DNA from: Virgibacillus sp. LDC-1
Lineage (GTDB): Bacteria; Bacillota; Bacilli; Bacillales; Amphibacillaceae
NCBI RefSeq assembly: GCF_030137545.1
Contig: NZ_JARUVL010000009.1
Coordinates: 17,290 to 81,289, forward strand
Direction of reading: 5' to 3'
DNA length: 64,000 nucleotides
Shown piece by piece: positions 35,460 to 43,784 of the stretch. The position numbers and the translations under genes were made by a program. Numbering within the stretch: position 1 is the first letter of the stretch; each line of letters starts with the position of its first letter. The notes beneath the pieces are model-generated. The model was not told where the DNA came from. It made no database searches and saw nothing but the letters and a program-made list of their open reading frames with translations.

Positions 35460-36059
35460 TTAGTACACTTCGAAATTTTGACCTGTTTGGCCACTGTATA
35501 CACTTTTTAGATAGGCTTTGGCGATTCGTTTGGCAGGGACTGCTTCAAAACCAGGGAAGAAGCTTTCTAGTCGGTCTAACGATTCTTGAACAACCGTAGG
35601 ACTAACACTGTTGATTCGGATTCCTCTTGGCATTTCAATGGCAGCCGCTTTTACAAAATGTTTGACAGCTCCATTAACCATGGCGATCGAAGCTCCTTGG
35701 AGAATGGGGTCATCCATCATCACACCAGTTGTTAATGTAAAGCTTCCACCATCTTTTACATGTGCTAAACCCAATAACACCAAGTTAATTTGTCCTTTTT
35801 GCTTGTAATTAATTCCGACTTCATTTAATTCTGGGGTCAGCTCTGTTAGAGGTGCAAACTTCGCACCCCCAGCAGCATTGACTACAGCGTCCACTTTACC
35901 GACTTTTTTGTACATTTCTTTAATACTGTCAACGGAAGTAATATCAACTTGAATGTCCGCACCATTTCTGCCTGCGCGAATAACTTCATTTTCCGCTTCA
36001 AGTTCTTCCACGACTTTTTGCCCAATTGTTCCACTTGCACCGATCACGAGAATTTTCAT
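35460..36059 (-). CDS. Atypical short-chain dehydrogenase/reductase without YxxxK
   Basis: This 199-residue protein has an N-terminal nucleotide-binding motif GASGTIGQK, NAAGGAKF (the NNAG equivalent) and RGIRINSVSP near the end, so the fold is SDR. Where the catalytic YxxxK should be, the sequence reads ASIAMVNGAVKHF; aligned on the following F, neither Tyr nor Lys is present. It may bind NAD(P) without classical catalysis, or belong to the short atypical SDR group with an NGA motif. A GAGGTG site precedes the ATG. Confidence 0.8.
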   Translation of the reverse strand: MKILVIGASGTIGQKVVEELEAENEVIRAGRNGADIQVDITSVDSIKEMYKKVGKVDAVVNAAGGAKFAPLTELTPELNEVGINYKQKGQINLVLLGLAHVKDGGSFTLTTGVMMDDPILQGASIAMVNGAVKHFVKAAAIEMPRGIRINSVSPTVVQESLDRLESFFPGFEAVPAKRIAKAYLKSVYSGQTGQNFEVY

Positions 36060-36178
36060 AAAGGCACCTCTTTTCCACTTTACCTAATGGCTACAAATAG
36101 GAGATTACCTTAATTTATGAAATTGATTGGCCTCATATGCTTTCGAAATCCGATTTTAAGAAAGGTGAATGGAATGCA

Positions 36179-36514
36179 TTATTCTGCCATATGATGGTAC
36201 ACTTTCTTCAATTTTTCTTCAAGTAAGTCCATGTGAACAATGCGTGCTTCTCGTATGAATTCCTTTCCTTCTACAAAGAGCAGTAGGACAGGAACTGTAA
36301 AGATAGAAAAACGCCCTGCGACTGCTTCAACCTCATGTGCATCAAGATGGCCTAATTGGATTTGTGGAAATTGCTCCATCAAGGTTTGTACTTGCGGTAG
36401 TAATCCGTGGCAGACACTGCAATTTGGTTGAGAAATATATAGAAAAGCAAGTTTATTCGCTGTAATAAAGTGCTCGATTGCTTCCATTGATTGTAGTTCG
36501 TTAAATTCTCGCAT
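36179..36514 (-). CDS. Thioredoxin-like protein (CSVC)
   Basis: This 111-residue protein has a thioredoxin fold with the active-site-like segment QPNCSVCHGLLPQVQ (CxxC near residues 32-35) and the cis-proline segment IFTVPVLLLFVEG. Many Bacillus thioredoxin-like proteins (YtpP, YusE) resemble it. It would act in cytoplasmic disulphide reduction, with the partner unknown. A GGAGGGAAAG site precedes the ATG. It stands alone. Confidence 0.82.
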   Translation of the reverse strand: MREFNELQSMEAIEHFITANKLAFLYISQPNCSVCHGLLPQVQTLMEQFPQIQLGHLDAHEVEAVAGRFSIFTVPVLLLFVEGKEFIREARIVHMDLLEEKLKKVYHHMAE

Positions 36515-36729
36515 TTCTTTCCCTCCGTTCTTACTATAATCATATCATCATTTTTTCATACAGACATCTTTCGTGTTTGCCGGAGGATGAAATGAGGCTA
36601 TTAGATGATAAAAAGGTGGTAGTTTTGAAGGAAGTGCTGTGCATCGAAGGTTCGTGAGCTTATAGAGAAATTGTTATGAAAATCTCGATGGAAAAAGCAG
36701 CTTAACATAAAAAGTGGAATTACTGTTTG

Positions 36730-37266
36730 TTAACAGGGGTGGTATGGTGGAAGAGGGGTGATTGGATCTAGGCATTGAATGGACGAATAATCCTCTAAAT
36801 CAATTGTTAAGCATATACCAGTTTCGCGAAATTGAATTGTTTTATATGGTGTCTTATGGCAGAAGAAATCGCAAAGCTTATCGCCGCCATCTGCAACAGG
36901 TAAGCCATTCGCATTAACGGGTTGAAGTAATTCAACTTGTACACAGCAGTGTGTGCCTTTTATAAATTTTTTAGCTTTTAATACAGGCGTTTCTAAGCAA
37001 CCATAGTATGAATGTTTTGGATAGTTGTAGATAGGATGTTTGAAAATGCCGCTTGCAATAAAAGGTTTACAACTATATTTGCAATATAAAATGAACGGAA
37101 TTATTGTCTTATCATTATTGTTCTTTCGCGGTGAAAGAAGTTGTTTAATGGAATTCTCACAGCTTGCTCTGCAATGGTGACCTTCGGCGGCTTTTTTATC
37201 TTGTGCTGCGACAATTTTATGGACTGTACTACAAACGCAATGCTTTTTGTATTCGTGATGGATCAT
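36730..37266 (-). CDS. CotY/CotZ-type spore coat protein
   Basis: This 178-residue protein is rich in cysteine (14 residues, many in pairs such as HCVC, HCC and CENS context). The C-terminal half (DKLCDFFCHKTPYKTIQFRE followed by TGICLTIDLEDYSSIQCLDP) matches the CotY/CotZ family of the crust/exosporium layer. These proteins form disulphide-linked hexagonal arrays on the spore surface. ATG 37266 has a GGAGTGA site; the frame to 37335 is not supported. Sporulation-specific expression is expected. Confidence 0.85.
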   Translation of the reverse strand: MIHHEYKKHCVCSTVHKIVAAQDKKAAEGHHCRASCENSIKQLLSPRKNNNDKTIIPFILYCKYSCKPFIASGIFKHPIYNYPKHSYYGCLETPVLKAKKFIKGTHCCVQVELLQPVNANGLPVADGGDKLCDFFCHKTPYKTIQFRETGICLTIDLEDYSSIQCLDPITPLPPYHPC

Positions 37267-37444
37267 GAACCTCACTCCTTTTTTATTAAGCGTATACTCT
37301 ATTCTATGCTGTATTTTCATGAAGGGTTGTTTCATAGTCTATTTTTTCATTAATAGGGCTACTAGTGCTTTTTCAAAGGAAATATACGGATGGACTAGGG
37401 AGAGTGACGATGCAACTTAATATGCAAAGCATATAGATAATAGA

Positions 37445-37525
37445 AACCCTCACACATAGTTAATGTGGGTTCCATCTTCAACCTATGAGACATAGGAAGC
37501 TGGCAGTGCCGGCTTCCGATTATTT
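37445..37525 (+). other. Cluster of stable hairpins, candidate small RNA or terminators
   Basis: Three stems follow each other in a gene-free stretch: ACCC-t-CACA with TGTGGGT (37445-37471), CCTATG/CATAGG (37482-37496) and GGAAGCTGGCA with TGCCGGCTTCC (37495-37517), then GATTATTTT. The last stem and T-rich tail look like a plus-strand terminator, yet no plus-strand gene precedes it. No known RNA family is recognised. Confidence 0.4.
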
Positions 37526-37687
37526 TACACCTATTAAGCTAGAGGCATGTAGGTTAATATCTAGTAAACGATTGTCCCTATAATGCGTGTGTGTTTTTGG
37601 TAGGATTGTATCGTATACCGTGCGTTAGAAGTCGATGCATATGTATACGGACAAGTTAGATTTACTGCTGTAGTGATAAGATAATAG

Positions 37688-37717
37688 AAAAACCTGCTTC
37701 TAGTATGGAAGCAGGCT
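37688..37717 (-). terminator. Terminator of tRNA-Ser
   Basis: CCTGCTTC (37693-37700) pairs with GAAGCAGG (37708-37715), followed by TTTTTC on the minus strand. Confidence 0.85.
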
Positions 37718-37738
37718 AAAAATATTGATTCCTATGTA

Positions 37739-37831
37739 TGGCGGAGAAGGTGGGATTCGAACCCACGCGGCGCTTACACGCCCTAACGCATTTCGAGTGC
37801 GTCCCCTTCAGCCGGGCTTGGGTACTTCTCC
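37739..37831 (-). tRNA. tRNA-Ser (anticodon CGA)
   Basis: This 93-nt class II tRNA on the minus strand has the acceptor GGAGAAG paired with CTTCTCC, the anticodon loop CTCGAAA, a long variable arm and an encoded CCA end. It reads UCG codons. It is a single gene with its own terminator. Confidence 0.95.
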
Positions 37832-38013
37832 GAAGCATTTGATGATGCTGCGCAAAGCTCCCCGCATTTATTATGTGAATATATTATCATAATCAATTTT
37901 TCACATCAAGCATATTTAGTTGAGGGGTTCTGTTAGTTAACTTTCCATATTAACAATTTTTCAATCAGCTTTATCACGTCATGACTCATTTGATAGCTTC
38001 TTTATTTTTATTT

Positions 38014-38052
38014 GCAATAGGTTACAGTTACAAAGGAACTGTAACCTATTGT
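38014..38052 (-). terminator. Hairpin ending the PTS-lactonase operon
   Basis: A perfect 14-bp stem (38016-38029 with 38037-38050) lies 7 bp past the last stop codon. The following minus-strand sequence is A/T-rich but without a clean T-run. Confidence 0.65.
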
Positions 38053-38058
38053 TTAGCT

Positions 38059-38796
38059 CTATTTAATCTCATCATATGCTTCCATTATTAAATCTTCCAT
38101 AACATCTAAATACTTCTTCAGCATTTGCTCGCCCTTTTCCTTAGATGAAAGTGTAGCGTCTCCAAAAACACCGCTTTTGCTCAATTTCCCTAAAGAAATA
38201 GTCGATTTTCCGTATAAGTTTGGTTTTTTAGGATATTCATTCACAGCTCTTTCCATTTTAACTAGTTCAGGTTTTACTGCAAGCATTAATGAGGTTTCAA
38301 ATTCACAAGCATGAATCATGCCATGCCATGTTGGAGATTCACAAACCTCGTTACGAATTTGTTCTAAATTAGGATAGAATAGATATATAATTGGCATTTC
38401 CAACTCATCCATTAGCTCTCTTGTAGCATATTTCATACTTGAATTATTGGAATCATGTCCATTTACTAGTATTAGTAGTTTCACCCCATAGCGCGAAACA
38501 CTATGGGCTACATCTTTTATGATGTTTTCTACATTATGTTGTTGTATGGAAACTGTACCTGGAATGTCTCGCCACACCCAAGAATAGCCATAAGGCATCG
38601 ATGGTAACATTAGTGCCCCAGTTCTTTCTGATAATTTTCTAGATATTGCTTCTGATAAATAAGTATCGACACCTAATGGCAGGTGGTGTCCATGTTGCTC
38701 GGTTGCACCTAAAGGAAGTATAGCAACAGGGGTTTCCTCGATAGCAGCAGACACTTCATCGCGGTTCATTTTTATAATTTCTTTAGCTCGTCCCAA
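38059..38796 (-). CDS. Creatininase-family metal-dependent hydrolase
   Basis: This 245-residue protein of the creatininase/MftE/FapB-like amidohydrolase family has conserved metal-ligand segments: GATEQHGHHLPLGVD near residue 31, VNGHDSNN and HACEFETS. The family opens cyclic amides or cleaves amide bonds. Its place as the last gene of a PTS operon suggests it acts on the same imported compound, perhaps on a lactam, amide or lactone. The start is TTG with AAAGGAGG seven bases upstream, and the preceding gene ends 2 bp away, so the two are coupled. Confidence 0.85.
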   Translation of the reverse strand: MGRAKEIIKMNRDEVSAAIEETPVAILPLGATEQHGHHLPLGVDTYLSEAISRKLSERTGALMLPSMPYGYSWVWRDIPGTVSIQQHNVENIIKDVAHSVSRYGVKLLILVNGHDSNNSSMKYATRELMDELEMPIIYLFYPNLEQIRNEVCESPTWHGMIHACEFETSLMLAVKPELVKMERAVNEYPKKPNLYGKSTISLGKLSKSGVFGDATLSSKEKGEQMLKKYLDVMEDLIMEAYDEIK

Positions 38797-38798
38797 GA

Positions 38799-39413
38799 CT
38801 ATGCCTCCTTTGTTATCAAGTGTTTAAATGTATTTGCATTTTCCTTAATCTTTTGTAAGTCGCTTTCTGTTGCCTCTCTTGGTACTAGATCGCTGCCAAT
38901 GGCGAAGGCAGAATAACCAGCTTTTTTAAAATCAATAATATTCTCCTTCGTTACTCCACCCACTGCCATAAATTTCATATCTGGAAAAGGACCTTGAATG
39001 TTTTTTATAAATCCTATTCCTAAGTCAATAGCTGGAAAAACTTTAACAGTATCTATACCAAGACTAGCAGCTTGCATAATTTCACCTGGGGAAAATACTC
39101 CAGGAAAAACAACAACATTTTTTGAGAGTACATATTTTGTTAATTTACGGTCCCAACCCGGCGTAATAATATATGTTGCACCAGCAACTAACGCTGCATC
39201 TACTTGTCGCTCTGAAATTACAGTGCCTACTCCTAGATGAATTTCGCCCTTAAATTCTTTTCTAATTCTACGAATACATTCTAAGCCTTTTTCTTCTTCG
39301 CTTAATGAAACTTCTACCCAAGTAATATCTGACTCTATCAATGCTCTAGTAATGTTGACAATATTATCAGGATCGACACCACGAATAATTGCAATTAGCT
39401 CATTTTTTTTCAT
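38799..39413 (-). CDS. KDPG/KHG-type class I aldolase
   Basis: This 204-residue aldolase carries the Schiff-base lysine (Lys124 in DTVKVFPA), the catalytic Glu34 in TWVEVSLS and the PGVFSPGEIMQAASLGI loop of the KDPG/KHG family. It would cleave a 2-keto-3-deoxy acid, phosphorylated or not, to pyruvate and an aldehyde. The neighbouring PTS would deliver a phosphorylated compound, so a phospho-keto-deoxy acid is likely. No dehydratase that would create such a substrate is seen in the operon. GGTGGG precedes the ATG. Confidence 0.88.
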   Translation of the reverse strand: MKKNELIAIIRGVDPDNIVNITRALIESDITWVEVSLSEEEKGLECIRRIRKEFKGEIHLGVGTVISERQVDAALVAGATYIITPGWDRKLTKYVLSKNVVVFPGVFSPGEIMQAASLGIDTVKVFPAIDLGIGFIKNIQGPFPDMKFMAVGGVTKENIIDFKKAGYSAFAIGSDLVPREATESDLQKIKENANTFKHLITKEA

Positions 39414-39421
39414 TATCCCAC

Positions 39422-40339
39422 CTACTCAAACCGTGCTAACCAAGTTGCTGGATTTTTAACAAAAATAGTGTCGATATTCTTTTGGGTAATACCCTCATTT
39501 AATAATCTAGGAATGAATTTTTTTAATATAAATTCAAATCCAGGTCCCCCACCATAAGAGTGCAAGTAGCACTGACGTCCCATATCAGCAGAGATAAGTA
39601 CGTTATTAGCAAACCCATTATCAATCAGGTTATGAATAAGTGACACGCGTGTGCTGTCAGGATAATACTTAATTTTACTAATCCCATCGAACTGTACAAA
39701 CGCGCCTCTTTTTGCTAATTGTAAATGATAATATGGATCGCAATTCCTATCACTATGACCTACAGCAACTAACGATAAATCAACGCCTTCTTCTTCCAAA
39801 ATATCGAGTAGTTCTATTCCCATTGTTCCGGCTTCTGTATGCAACCAAATAGGTGCTCCCGTTTGTAGCTGTGCTCTTGCAACAGCACGTGTAACTTTTT
39901 CCTCTAATGGATGAATTAGTTGATTCCAAGAACCAGACTTTAAGAATCCAGCTTTTGCTTCCGTTCCATCCATACCAATTGTTACATCCCTCACTAGTTT
40001 TTGTGTAATTTCTTCAATTGATAAAGCCTCTACCCAATTTGGGAAATATATATGCTTATTAAATCCAGAAGCTGCAATTACATGAACTTCTGTCTCCAAA
40101 GACATTCTTACTAGTTTGGATGCATCACGACCATAGTCTAAAGTTGTAGCATCTACTAATGTATTTCCTCCAGCTCTTTTAAAACGCCATAATTCACTTA
40201 CACTTGCCTCATAATCCGTTAATTCTAAATCACGATCTTGTTGCATAGCAGGAGGATTGGTCCATAAATGCTCATGACTATATGTGAATCCAAGTTCTTC
40301 TTTTTCTATATCTCCTAAAACAGTTCTAATTTTTTTCAT
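39422..40339 (-). CDS. Phosphotriesterase-family lactonase-like hydrolase
   Basis: This 305-residue TIM-barrel amidohydrolase has HxH metal ligands at residues 22 and 24 in TYSHEHLW, a candidate carboxylated lysine in GFLKSGSW, then HTEAGT, VGHSDRN and ISADMGRQ for the remaining ligands. Some relatives next to ascorbate-type PTS genes hydrolyse phosphorylated furanose lactones, which would suit this operon. ATG 40339 has an AAGGAGTG site; the open frame to 40426 has a hydrophobic start unrelated to the family. It follows the EIIC gene by about 105 bp. Confidence 0.87.
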   Translation of the reverse strand: MKKIRTVLGDIEKEELGFTYSHEHLWTNPPAMQQDRDLELTDYEASVSELWRFKRAGGNTLVDATTLDYGRDASKLVRMSLETEVHVIAASGFNKHIYFPNWVEALSIEEITQKLVRDVTIGMDGTEAKAGFLKSGSWNQLIHPLEEKVTRAVARAQLQTGAPIWLHTEAGTMGIELLDILEEEGVDLSLVAVGHSDRNCDPYYHLQLAKRGAFVQFDGISKIKYYPDSTRVSLIHNLIDNGFANNVLISADMGRQCYLHSYGGGPGFEFILKKFIPRLLNEGITQKNIDTIFVKNPATWLARFE

Positions 40340-40445
40340 TAATTGTAACACTCCTTCTTTTGTAGTTGAATAAAGTAGAGAGAGTTGAATGGTTATTAGT
40401 AGCACAATTCTTTTACCGAAAACCATACGCGATAAGTTACTAGAA

Positions 40446-41714
40446 TTATAAGCCTATCCCAAATAGTAAGCCTATTAATTTAATAAGAATAACTACTATT
40501 ATGACATCGGGGGAGGCGAACCATAAACCGTTAATTCCATATTCAGAAAGTCCAACTAATGGATATGCTAGAGCAACTAATAGGGAAAAACTGAACCCTA
40601 GAAAAAATCCCGAAATAATTGATCCGCGTAATCCGCCTCTAGCGTTACCGAATACCCCTGCAGCTCCTCCCATAAAGAAAAGTCCGATTACAGAAGGCAA
40701 AACTGCAACTGGTAAGAAGCTAGATAGGAATGTAACTATTAATCCACCAACTAATGCTGATAGAAACCCGATTGTTACAGCAACCGGTGCATATGAATAA
40801 AAGATTGGAACATCAAGTGCTGGTTTTGCTCCGGGAACAATTTTTTCCCCAATACCTTTAAATGCCGGAACAATTTCAGCAAGGAACATACGAACCCCCA
40901 TTAATAAAATTAATATGCCAACTACAAACTCTAAAGCTTCAAAAATGGCAAATTGATAACGATTAACGCCTCCAGAAATTTCATTCATAACATCTGGGTT
41001 AATAAAGCTAGCTGTTATCGAATAAACGCTGATCATAATAATACCCATTAAGATACTCATATCTTTTAGAAAATCGATGGATTTTGGAACCTTCACATCT
41101 TCAGTGGATAATGCTTTATTTCCGAGCTTTCCTCCTATCCATCCAGATAAAGAAATCCAAGAACTTCCCCAAAAACCAAAAGCAACATTATCATTTCCGA
41201 TTACCTTACGTACGGAAGATTGAGAAATCGCAGGGAAAACAACCATTGCTACACCCTGAATAATAGAGCCTAATATAATTGTCATTACACTAGAAAGCCC
41301 CATTTGACTAAGTACAATTGCCATTGTTGCTGCAAAGGAAAACATCATGTGACCAGTTAAAAATATATACTTGAATTTTGTAAATCTTGCTATTAAAACA
41401 TTAATTAAAAACGAGAAGATTAAAATGAAGGCGGTTTCTTTTCCGAGTACAGTTTGGACAGCTGCAGCAATTGCGTTATCTTCTGCAACAATACCAGTTA
41501 AGCCAAAAGCTTCTGTAAACATAGTGCTAAAAGGTATTAGTGAACCAACAATAATATTTGCACCTTGTTGAAGGATTAAAAATCCGAACAACGTCTTCAT
41601 CGTACCTTTAATAATATCTGAGGTTGACTTTCTTAATGCAATCAATCCTAATCCAGCGATTATAGCTATAATAATAGATGGGTTACTTAAAATAGATACC
41701 AAAATATCGATCAT
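40446..41714 (-). CDS. PTS EIIC component, ascorbate (UlaA/SgaT) class
   Basis: This 422-residue membrane transporter has about 10-11 segments and UlaA-like signatures: KGTMKTLFGFLILQQGANII, FLINVLIARFTKFKYIFLTG and a late GNARGGLRGSII. It would move a sugar, sugar acid or lactone while EIIB phosphorylates it. ATG 41714 has an AAGGAG site formed by the end of the EIIB gene. The UlaA-class fold does not prove that ascorbate is the substrate, and no UlaG, UlaD, UlaE or UlaF homologue is present. Confidence 0.88.
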   Translation of the reverse strand: MIDILVSILSNPSIIIAIIAGLGLIALRKSTSDIIKGTMKTLFGFLILQQGANIIVGSLIPFSTMFTEAFGLTGIVAEDNAIAAAVQTVLGKETAFILIFSFLINVLIARFTKFKYIFLTGHMMFSFAATMAIVLSQMGLSSVMTIILGSIIQGVAMVVFPAISQSSVRKVIGNDNVAFGFWGSSWISLSGWIGGKLGNKALSTEDVKVPKSIDFLKDMSILMGIIMISVYSITASFINPDVMNEISGGVNRYQFAIFEALEFVVGILILLMGVRMFLAEIVPAFKGIGEKIVPGAKPALDVPIFYSYAPVAVTIGFLSALVGGLIVTFLSSFLPVAVLPSVIGLFFMGGAAGVFGNARGGLRGSIISGFFLGFSFSLLVALAYPLVGLSEYGINGLWFASPDVIIVVILIKLIGLLFGIGL

Positions 41715-41719
41715 TGCTA

Positions 41720-42001
41720 TCACTCCTTAGATAGTTTTTCAATTATTGGTAGTACTTTTTCTTTAATTTCATTTTTATCTAATAGATTGTCTATAGAGAT
41801 AACTGGAACACTCTCACCAGATAACTCGGAGGCAATTTCACTAGAAGCGACCATGAAACTACAATTTTTCCCTTTAGCACTCCCTAGATCTGAAGCTTCG
41901 CCATCTACTGTATAGCCGTGTTCTTTTGCCATCGCTTGAATATCCATTAATAACATTAAACTTGTACCAAACCCCATTCCACAAACACTAAGAATATACA
42001 T
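41720..42001 (-). CDS. PTS EIIB component
   Basis: This 93-residue protein has the phosphocysteine loop at its N-terminus: Cys7 in LSVCGMGFGTSLM, typical of the lactose/ascorbate-type EIIB fold. It accepts phosphate from EIIA and gives it to the substrate during transport by the EIIC gene product. Its stop codon lies within the ribosome binding site of the EIIC gene. Confidence 0.88.
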   Translation of the reverse strand: MYILSVCGMGFGTSLMLLMDIQAMAKEHGYTVDGEASDLGSAKGKNCSFMVASSEIASELSGESVPVISIDNLLDKNEIKEKVLPIIEKLSKE

Positions 42002-42011
42002 TTTAACCCTC

Positions 42012-42446
42012 CTATATCGTTATTATTTTTGATAATTCAGTATAGTTACTTGCCTTTAAAATTTGTTCATGCGTACGTTGATCACCTAGTACAGTAGCTA
42101 TTTTTTGCAGCATTTCAACATGGCCATTGTTTCCTATCCCAGTAATGGCGCAAACTAAATTTACCGGGTCGTTTTTTTCGTGACCAAATTCAATCGGCTT
42201 TTTTAATCTCAATAGAGAGAACCCTGTTGCGATAGCACCACGTTCCGGACGGGAATGTGGAATGGCTATCCCTGGTGCAATAACTATGTATGGGCCCACA
42301 TTTTGAAATCCTTCTATCATTGCATAGGTATATTCTTCAGATGCATAACCTGCTTTGACTAATAAATCTCCACTTAAAAGAATAGCCTCCACAGCATCAC
42401 TTACTTCTGCATCTAATAGTACGGCTTCCTCCCTCAATAAACTCAT
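42012..42446 (-). CDS. PTS EIIA component (fructose/mannitol-type fold)
   Basis: This 144-residue protein has the EIIA-2 (PTS fructose/mannitol/ascorbate) pattern with the phosphohistidine His64 in GIAIPHSRP. It takes phosphate from HPr and passes it to the EIIB encoded next. ATG 42446 has AAGGAGTG upstream, which overlaps the stop of the regulator gene, so translation is coupled. Confidence 0.88.
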   Translation of the reverse strand: MSLLREEAVLLDAEVSDAVEAILLSGDLLVKAGYASEEYTYAMIEGFQNVGPYIVIAPGIAIPHSRPERGAIATGFSLLRLKKPIEFGHEKNDPVNLVCAITGIGNNGHVEMLQKIATVLGDQRTHEQILKASNYTELSKIITI

Positions 42447-42451
42447 GTTAT

Positions 42452-43189
42452 TCACTCCTTTATAATTCTATTACGATTACGTCCTGATACTTTTATATGG
42501 TATTCATATTTATCTGAGCGGCTTACCAACTCTACCAGCTCAAATGGAGTACCGTTTGGAAGATAAGTAGTTCTAGTAATATGCATTACTGCGTCATCAG
42601 GGGATATATTTAATGATGACGCTTCTAAATCAGTAGCAAGCCTAGCCCTAATCTGTTCATCAGCCTCTTCTAGTAAAATGTTGTAGTTTTCTTCTAGCTC
42701 TTCATATAATGACTCTCTAGTAAATCCTTTCTTTAGAAAACCAGATATATACTTTTCTCTTAAATAGTTAAACATTAATGCAATTGGCTCTTCATCTACG
42801 AGTCTAACTCTTTCTACACAAATAATTTTTTCATTTGGATGTAAACGTAATTTGTTCTTCATCTTTTTAGAGGGTTTTACTTCATAAATATTAAGCCTTT
42901 TGGTTTTAGTTTTTTTTCCTTTTAAATGCATTTCTTCCGTCCAACTGGTAATGCTATTAGCGTCTTGAACGATTTTGGTTGATATAACAAAAGTACCTTT
43001 CCCTTGTATTTTCTCAACATAGCCATCCGTGACTAACTCATCGATTGCTTTGCGAATCGTAATTCTACTCACTGCAAATTTTTCTTCTAATTCAGCTTCT
43101 GTTGGAATTACATCGCCGGTCTTCATACATTGATTTATTTCATTAAATATCTTCTGCTTAACTTGTTTGTATAAAGGGATATTAGTCAT
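42452..43189 (-). CDS. GntR-family regulator with UTRA domain
   Basis: This 245-residue protein has an N-terminal GntR winged helix (about 1-72, with IPTEAELEEKFAVSRITIRK) and a C-terminal UTRA effector domain (about 90-240). Such HutC-type regulators are usually repressors relieved by the pathway's sugar phosphate. As first gene of the operon, it probably binds the ATTCAT/ATGAAT palindromes just upstream. ATG 43189 lies 11 bases after AGGAGG; the TTG at 43198 is too close to that site. Confidence 0.88.
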   Translation of the reverse strand: MTNIPLYKQVKQKIFNEINQCMKTGDVIPTEAELEEKFAVSRITIRKAIDELVTDGYVEKIQGKGTFVISTKIVQDANSITSWTEEMHLKGKKTKTKRLNIYEVKPSKKMKNKLRLHPNEKIICVERVRLVDEEPIALMFNYLREKYISGFLKKGFTRESLYEELEENYNILLEEADEQIRARLATDLEASSLNISPDDAVMHITRTTYLPNGTPFELVELVSRSDKYEYHIKVSGRNRNRIIKE

Positions 43190-43246
43190 GTATAACAATG
43201 CCTCCTAACTTTATTAAAGGTTATAATGAATTATTTTTATATCACT

Positions 43247-43262
43247 ATTCATCATAATGAAT
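43247..43262 (-). promoter_or_regulatory. Candidate GntR operator 1
   Basis: ATTCAT-N4-ATGAAT overlaps the -10 region of the operon promoter, so bound regulator would block initiation. It shares TTCAT/ATGAA half-sites with operator 2. Confidence 0.55.
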
Positions 43263-43288
43263 TTACCATAGAGAATTATACATGTAAA
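43260..43288 (-). promoter_or_regulatory. Promoter of the PTS-lactonase operon with cre-like site
   Basis: On the minus strand TTTACA (43288-43283) and TAAATT (43265-43260) are 17 bp apart. A cre-like sequence at 43282-43297 (ATGTAAAGGCTTTCAT read on the plus strand) overlaps the -35 and misses the consensus at one defined base. Confidence 0.55.
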
Positions 43289-43292
43289 GGCT

Positions 43293-43312
43293 TTCATAAA
43301 TATATTTATGAA
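43293..43312 (-). promoter_or_regulatory. Candidate GntR operator 2 (20-bp perfect palindrome)
   Basis: TTCATAAATATATTTATGAA is a perfect palindrome just upstream of the -35 box. Its outer TTCAT/ATGAA half-sites recur in operator 1, with centres 48 bp apart. Confidence 0.55.
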
Positions 43313-43555
43313 TTTTTATAAAATTATGGCGAATTAGTGTCGGTTTTACTAAGCTTTACTTTAGTAAAAGGCCAGTTATTTTATAATTTATATATATTAC
43401 TTTGAAAGTGAATTTGAGGAGATAACCTTTATGGATATAAATACATAGGTTCTATGGCTAATCGAATAAACTGGCTCTATTAGAAGAGTCATCACATAAG
43501 GTATATTAGAAGAAAGATAAGTGGTTAACAAATTACTTCTAACTATAAATAATAT

Positions 43556-43592
43556 TAAGAGCGCTCTATCCACTAAGGATAGAGCGCTCTAT
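43556..43592 (-). terminator. Terminator of tRNA-Thr
   Basis: A perfect 14-bp stem (43558-43571 with 43577-43590) around a 5-base loop is followed by a T-rich stretch on the minus strand. The rest of 43313-43555 holds a small TTTTACTAA/TTAGTAAAA hairpin near 43345-43370 and no gene. Confidence 0.85.
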
Positions 43593-43596
43593 AAGA

Positions 43597-43669
43597 TGCT
43601 GGTGAGAGGACTCGAACCTCCGACCCCTTCATTACGAGTGAAGTGCGCTACCAACTGTGCCACACCAGC
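43597..43669 (-). tRNA. tRNA-Thr (anticodon CGT)
   Basis: This 73-nt cloverleaf on the minus strand has the acceptor GCTGGTG paired with CACCAGC, the anticodon stem CTTCA/TGAAG with loop CTCGTAA, and T arm GGAGGTTCGAGTCCTCT. CCA is not encoded. The D stem (GCAC with GCGC) has one A.C mismatch. It reads ACG codons. Confidence 0.92.
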
Positions 43670-43784
43670 GATTCATGAAAATGTTATATTACATAAAAGA
43701 TAATAATATATTATTACATTTTTTTCAATATCTCTGCCTATATTCCGACTTGAAAAGCGATTATATGATTTGTGGAACAAAAAA

